A DNA stretch of 64,000 nucleotides from Pseudogulbenkiania subflava DSM 22618. GTDB lineage: Bacteria > Pseudomonadota > Gammaproteobacteria > Burkholderiales > Chromobacteriaceae. This document shows, piece after piece, positions 60,162 to 64,000 of the stretch (within the stretch, counting starts at the first letter, position 1; each line of letters starts with the position of its first letter). The translations under genes were made by a program, and so were the position numbers. The notes beneath the pieces were generated by a model. That model saw only the letters and a program-made list of their open reading frames with translations, had not been told where the DNA came from and did no database searches. Where the stretch lies: positions 62,001-126,000 of the forward strand of contig NZ_FXAG01000001.1 in the NCBI RefSeq assembly GCF_900177275.1, written 5' to 3'.

Positions 60162-62321
60162 TCAATCCATCAGCTGACGGTAGAGATACACCAGCACCCG
60201 CGCCAGTTCGGCCGCGGTCTGCTGCTGGCCGGTGTTGCCGCTATGGCCGCCGGCGTCGGTCTCGATGAACAGCGCGTCGTGGCCGTGCTCGGCCAGGCGC
60301 GCCACCATCTTGCGCGCGTGCGCCGGGTGCACCCGGTCGTCCTTGGCGCTGGTGGTGAACAGCGCCAGCGGGTAGCGCGCCTCGGGGCTGATCTGGTGGT
60401 AGGGCGAGTAGGCGGCCAGATGCACACGCGTTTCCGGGTCTTCCGGGTCGCCGTATTCGTCGATCCAGCTGGCGCCTGCCAACAACTCGGTGTAGCGCAG
60501 CATGTCCAAAAGCGGCACCTCGCACACCACGGCGTTGAACAGATCGGGACGGCGCGTCATGGCGGCGCCGACCAGCAGGCCGCCGTTACTACCGCCCTCG
60601 ATGCCGAGCCGGCGCGGGCTGGTGACACCGCGCGCGATCAGGTCTTCGGCCACCGCGACGAAGTCGTCGAAGCTCACCGCCCGCTTCACGCCCTGCGCCG
60701 CCTGATGCCAGGCCGGTCCGAATTCGCCGCCGCCACGGATGTTGGCCACCGCGAACACACCGCCCTTGGCCAGCCACTGCGGGCCGAAGTTATCCATGTA
60801 ATACGGCATCATCGGTACTTCGAAGCCACCGTAGCCGTACAGCAAGGTCGGTGCGCTGCCATCGAACGGCAGCTCGCGCGGGCGCACCACAAAGTAGGGA
60901 ATGGCGGTACCGTCCGGCGCGTTGGCATGCCACTGCTCGGCGACGTAGCCACTGGCATCGAACGCCGCCGGCTGCTGACGCAGCACTTCGGGCTCTGTAT
61001 CGCGGGCGAGGTCGATGCGGTACAGCCCGGCCGGGGTGAGGAAGTCGCTGTAGCTGTAGTAGAGCAGATCGCTCTGCCATGGCTGGTCGGCAAACTCGAT
61101 CACGCCGTCCTGCGGCAGCGGGTTGGCGAATTCCTGCCACTCTCCCCCGGCGCGGCGCAACGTGACGAGCCGGCTCTTGACGTTGTCGAGCACGATGACG
61201 GCGAGCAGGTTGAGCGTGGCCTCGACCATTTCCACCGACTGCCGCTCACCCGGCTCGAACAGCGCGACGATGCGGCCCAGTTGCCCACTGGCGGCATCGC
61301 AGGCGACGGCGAGCAAGGTGCCGGCGGCGTAGCTATGGCCCTGCACGTTCCAGTCGTCGGCCAGTTTGACGATCAGATCGCCGTGGCTGTAGGCCTCGAT
61401 CTCGCTTTTCGGCGGCAGCGGCAAGGCGGTCAGCGTGTGGTCGGCGGCAAGATGGTAGTAGGTCTTGCTGTAGAAGGAGTCGGAGGCTTCGACGATGTCG
61501 AACGGCGTGGGTTCAGCCTGTTGCGCCGGGCGATGACCGCGTTGGGCGGTGCTCGCTCCCTCGCCGTACTCTGTGTACTGTCTCGGTCGCTGCGCGCCGT
61601 CCGCCTTGTCCTCCCCTGGCTCACGACGGCTGCACGACGTCCCGGCATCGAGGAAGCGCCAGGCGGCGGCCATCATCGCGTCTTCGGGTAGCTTGAGCAG
61701 CGGCACGGCGGCGTCCCAGGCCTGGCCGCGCTCGAGCAGCCACACCTCGCGCGGATAGCCGGCACGGCTCAGCTGTTCGTCCTCCCAGGCCGGGCAGACG
61801 AACACGCTGTCGAGATCGCGCCAGGCGATGTGGTTCTTGCCGTAGGGGAAGGAGAAGCCGCCGGCGACGAAGGCCTGCGCCTCGAGATCGTACTCGCGCG
61901 TCACGGTGGCGTCGGAGCCGCCCGGGGTCAGGCTCAGCAGCACACGCGTCGGTTGCAGCGTGTAGTGCGACACGCCGTCGAGGTACCAGTCGACCTCCTC
62001 CGCCGCGGCCAATGCGTCGAGATCGAGCACGGTGTGCCAGTCCTGCGCGTTGGCGCGGTAGGCGTCGAGCGTGGTGCGGCGGTAGATGCCGCGCGGGTGG
62101 GTTTCGTCCTGGTGGAAGTTGTACAGCCAGCCGGCGTGTTCGGCGAAGAACGGAATCTGGCGCGTATCACGCAGCGTGGCGAGGATGTCCTCCGCGAGCG
62201 GAACAAAGCGCGGGTCGGCGTCGAGCTGCGCCTGAGTGCGCGCGTTCTGCTCGTCCACCCAGCGGGCGACGTCGGGGCTGTCGAGGCTTTCCAGCCAGCG
62301 ATGGGGATCGTGGTCAGGCAT
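60162..62321 (-). CDS. Prolyl oligopeptidase family serine peptidase (S9A) with in-frame repeat insertion
   Basis: 719 residues from the ATG at 62321; a TTG start at 62381 would add 20 non-conserved residues. N-terminal propeller domain and C-terminal hydrolase domain with Ser in EGGSNGGLLVG (about 578), Asp in SAKDDRVHPAH (about 661) and His in DAGGHSG (about 693). Between AWRFLDAG and PTPFDIVEASD (about residues 226-266) is a charged, low-complexity stretch of about 40 residues encoded by a Correia-like repeat at 61525-61646. The active site is intact, so the enzyme may still function. An uptake-like word lies three bases before the ATG, and no clear ribosome site is seen. Confidence 0.9.
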   Translation of the reverse strand: MPDHDPHRWLESLDSPDVARWVDEQNARTQAQLDADPRFVPLAEDILATLRDTRQIPFFAEHAGWLYNFHQDETHPRGIYRRTTLDAYRANAQDWHTVLDLDALAAAEEVDWYLDGVSHYTLQPTRVLLSLTPGGSDATVTREYDLEAQAFVAGGFSFPYGKNHIAWRDLDSVFVCPAWEDEQLSRAGYPREVWLLERGQAWDAAVPLLKLPEDAMMAAAWRFLDAGTSCSRREPGEDKADGAQRPRQYTEYGEGASTAQRGHRPAQQAEPTPFDIVEASDSFYSKTYYHLAADHTLTALPLPPKSEIEAYSHGDLIVKLADDWNVQGHSYAAGTLLAVACDAASGQLGRIVALFEPGERQSVEMVEATLNLLAVIVLDNVKSRLVTLRRAGGEWQEFANPLPQDGVIEFADQPWQSDLLYYSYSDFLTPAGLYRIDLARDTEPEVLRQQPAAFDASGYVAEQWHANAPDGTAIPYFVVRPRELPFDGSAPTLLYGYGGFEVPMMPYYMDNFGPQWLAKGGVFAVANIRGGGEFGPAWHQAAQGVKRAVSFDDFVAVAEDLIARGVTSPRRLGIEGGSNGGLLVGAAMTRRPDLFNAVVCEVPLLDMLRYTELLAGASWIDEYGDPEDPETRVHLAAYSPYHQISPEARYPLALFTTSAKDDRVHPAHARKMVARLAEHGHDALFIETDAGGHSGNTGQQQTAAELARVLVYLYRQLMD
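61525..61646 (+). mobile_element. Correia-like element inside the peptidase coding sequence
   Basis: About 122 bases. Core TCGCCGTACTCTGTGTACTG (61561-61580) followed by TCTCGGTCGCTGCGCGCCGT and CCGCCTTGTCC, matching the other elements and the Neisseria Correia centre. The ends appear to be short inverted repeats of about six bases (GCCGGG/CCCGGC), so limits are approximate. It is read through in frame on the minus strand without a stop. Confidence 0.75.
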
Positions 62322-62387
62322 GTCAGGTTGGCCGAAGGTTGCAATGGGGCCGAGGGTAGCACCCCACGCTCTTGCCGCCAAATACCG

Positions 62388-63164
62388 CTACCGGGCCAGA
62401 TGCCCCTTGATCCAGGCGCTGGCCCGGGACACCACCTGGTCCTCGATGCCGTTGTAACCATGCCAGGCCCAGGGCTGGCACGGGTCGCCGCGGTTATTAC
62501 CACCGTCCATCACGATCAGTTCCTTGGCCTGGGTAGCCGTCAGCTTGTCCACCACCGGCTGCAGGTTGTCCAGCCGGCTTTCCTGGCACTCGTCGCGCTG
62601 GTGCTGCACCAGCAAGACCGGCTGGGTCACCCGCTGCAAATTGAAGTCCGCCAGATTGCCGCGGCCATGGTCGATACTGGAGGTCAGTACCAGGCCATCC
62701 ACCTTGTCCCGTTGCTTGATCGCGACCGAGGCTGCCGAGGTCGTGCCGCGGCTGGTGCCAACCAGCCAGACTGGTACGTCGGCCTGCCGACGCAGAAAGT
62801 CGATCACGGCCGCCATATCCTTGGCGTGCTCCGGCGAGCCACGGAAATCCCCTGCCATCCCCTCTGCCGCATGATCGGACGGGGCATCCACCACCGCGAC
62901 CGTGAAGCCCTGCTCCACCCAGCGGGCACGGGTGCGCACCAGGAAGTTGCCGGCACCGCTGCCGAGCCGGCCATCGTCCGACAGCTTGAGATTGCCATCG
63001 CCCCCGGTGAACAGAATCAGGCTGGCCAGTGGTGGCCCCTCCGGCTTGAGCAGCAGGAAGCGCTGGGAGACCCCGTCACGGGGCGCAACGCTTTCCAGGG
63101 TCTCGGCCGCAGCAGCCAGCGAGGCGCTCGCCATCAGGACCAGACCGACAAGAACAGGGCGCAT
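62388..63164 (-). CDS. Exported alpha/beta hydrolase
   Basis: 258 residues from the ATG at 63164. Signal peptide PVLVGLVLMASASLAAA. Hydrolase features: LILFTGGDGN, nucleophile elbow VGTSRGTTSAAS near residue 138, LVQHQRDEC and a C-terminal histidine in WAWHGYNGIE. The TGGDGNL segment and two cysteines in the C-terminal half (HQRDECQE, GDPCQPW) suggest a periplasmic enzyme stabilised by a disulphide. Substrate unknown. It precedes the peptidase gene by 66 bases on the same strand. Confidence 0.75.
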   Translation of the reverse strand: MRPVLVGLVLMASASLAAAAETLESVAPRDGVSQRFLLLKPEGPPLASLILFTGGDGNLKLSDDGRLGSGAGNFLVRTRARWVEQGFTVAVVDAPSDHAAEGMAGDFRGSPEHAKDMAAVIDFLRRQADVPVWLVGTSRGTTSAASVAIKQRDKVDGLVLTSSIDHGRGNLADFNLQRVTQPVLLVQHQRDECQESRLDNLQPVVDKLTATQAKELIVMDGGNNRGDPCQPWAWHGYNGIEDQVVSRASAWIKGHLAR

Positions 63165-63275
63165 GACACACTCCGGAAACGGTTCGGGCAGACGGCAAAG
63201 CGGCCTTCCCGATGATTTATAGAGGCTCTTGCTCTATCGCCAAAGCCTCCCGGCCAGCGAGGAGCGGCGGACCAC

Positions 63276-64000
63276 TCAGCCCGCCAGGATCTGCTGCAGC
63301 ACCGCCAGCACCCGCTCGACCTCGGCGCGGCCGACCTGCCAGTGCGTCACGATGCGCATCATGCCGGCTTCGGGCGGATTGGCCTTGATGCCGGCCTCGG
63401 TCAGCGCCGCCATCAGGCGCGCCACGTCGACCGAGTCGGCAAGGCGGAACCACACCATGTTGATCTCTACGCTGGCGAGATCGACCGTCACCTCCGGCAG
63501 CGTTGCCAGCCGCTCCGCCAGGTAGCGCGCGTTGGCGTGGTCTTCGGCCAACCTCTGGCTCATCTCGGTGAGCGCGATCAGTCCCGGCGCCGCCAGCACG
63601 CCGGCCTGGCGCCAGCCGCCGCCCATCAGCTTGCGGCTCTTGCGCGCACGGGCGATGAACTCGGCGGAACCGGCCAGGATCGAGCCCACCGGCGCCGCCA
63701 GCCCCTTGGACAGGCACACCATCACGGTGTCGGCGTGGCGCGTGATGTCGCGCACGTCGCAGCCCAGCGCGGTGGCCGCATTGAACACGCGCGCGCCGTC
63801 CAGGTGCACCGGCACGCCATGGGCCCGGGCCACCTCGGCCACCGCCTGCATCGCCGCGAGCGGGATGACCCGGCCATTGCTGTGGGCGTTTTCCAGGCAG
63901 ATCAGACCGGTGTGCGGATGGTGGATGTCGTCGCCGACGCGGATGCGCTTCGCCACCTCGGCGGCGGTGAGCACCCCGTCCGGACTGGCGATGGTACGCA
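63276..64000 (-). CDS. ltaE: Low-specificity L-threonine aldolase (5' end outside window)
   Basis: PLP-dependent enzyme cleaving L-threonine and allo-threonine to glycine and acetaldehyde. The frame stays open to the last base, so the N-terminus lies beyond 64000; the 240 or so residues present are the C-terminal two thirds. Visible motifs: CLENAHSNGRVIPL, HLDGARVFNAA (cofactor aspartate), and the PLP lysine in VCLSKGLAAPVGSIL. The C-terminal domain ends MRIVTHWQVG. One uptake-like word lies inside at 63542-63554. Confidence 0.93.
   Translation of the reverse strand, partial: RTIASPDGVLTAAEVAKRIRVGDDIHHPHTGLICLENAHSNGRVIPLAAMQAVAEVARAHGVPVHLDGARVFNAATALGCDVRDITRHADTVMVCLSKGLAAPVGSILAGSAEFIARARKSRKLMGGGWRQAGVLAAPGLIALTEMSQRLAEDHANARYLAERLATLPEVTVDLASVEINMVWFRLADSVDVARLMAALTEAGIKANPPEAGMMRIVTHWQVGRAEVERVLAVLQQILAG

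Overview
The window is about 66% G+C, densely coded, with no rRNA or tRNA seen. Gene content (RNase G/Maf pair, purEKC, tol-pal, DUF3460, DUF3422, PrpE, MASE1 and CHASE sensor proteins) and the Correia-like mobile repeats point to a beta-proteobacterium of the Neisseriales, probably a free-living relative of Chromobacterium rather than a pathogenic Neisseria. I could not identify a species.

Layout. 1-4536: xanthine dehydrogenase operon xdhA(partial)-xdhB-xdhC, then a small low-GC membrane protein. 5060-11417 (minus): fadH, a MASE1/four-PAS sensor, a lipase-like hydrolase and a RimJ-type acetyltransferase. 11800-14353 (minus): purE-purK-purC. 15117-19353 (minus): tolR-tolA-tolB-pal-cpoB, with tolQ and ybgC absent. 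19475-24080: O-methyltransferase, DUF3460, CHASE-GGDEF diguanylate cyclase, a lipoprotein and a HypT-like LysR regulator. 24643-31606: aspA, bestrophin, 3-hydroxybutyrate dehydrogenase, secA and dciA. 31728-38922: chemoreceptor, DUF3422, a SiaC-like protein, prpE and proA. 39014-46324: Excalibur protein, a broken LysE gene, hydrolase, secreted subtilase, a phyH/LysR divergent pair and a periplasmic metallo-beta-lactamase-fold enzyme. 46525-54695: maf, rng, cysE, a 2OG-Fe(II) oxygenase, uvrD and a receiver-TPR protein. 54774-64000: glutamine-synthetase-like ligase, tlyA, yceH, two outer-membrane proteins, a prolyl oligopeptidase, another hydrolase and partial ltaE.

Most genes are ordinary housekeeping or central metabolism. 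The unusual biology lies in the repeats. First, a 12-base word (GGTTGGCCGAAG) occurs 14 times, both singly inside genes and as inverted pairs in intergenic hairpins, which is how Neisseria DNA uptake sequences are distributed; the word is not the Neisseria one. Second, at least seven short elements share a core (GCCGTACTANTTGTAC, then CTGTCTGCGG in several) that resembles the centre of the Neisseria Correia element, but carry different terminal inverted repeats. One is nested inside another, several lie against stop codons, and one is inserted in frame in the prolyl oligopeptidase gene. A related pair of about 310 bases lies in inverted orientation on either side of the tol-pal segment.
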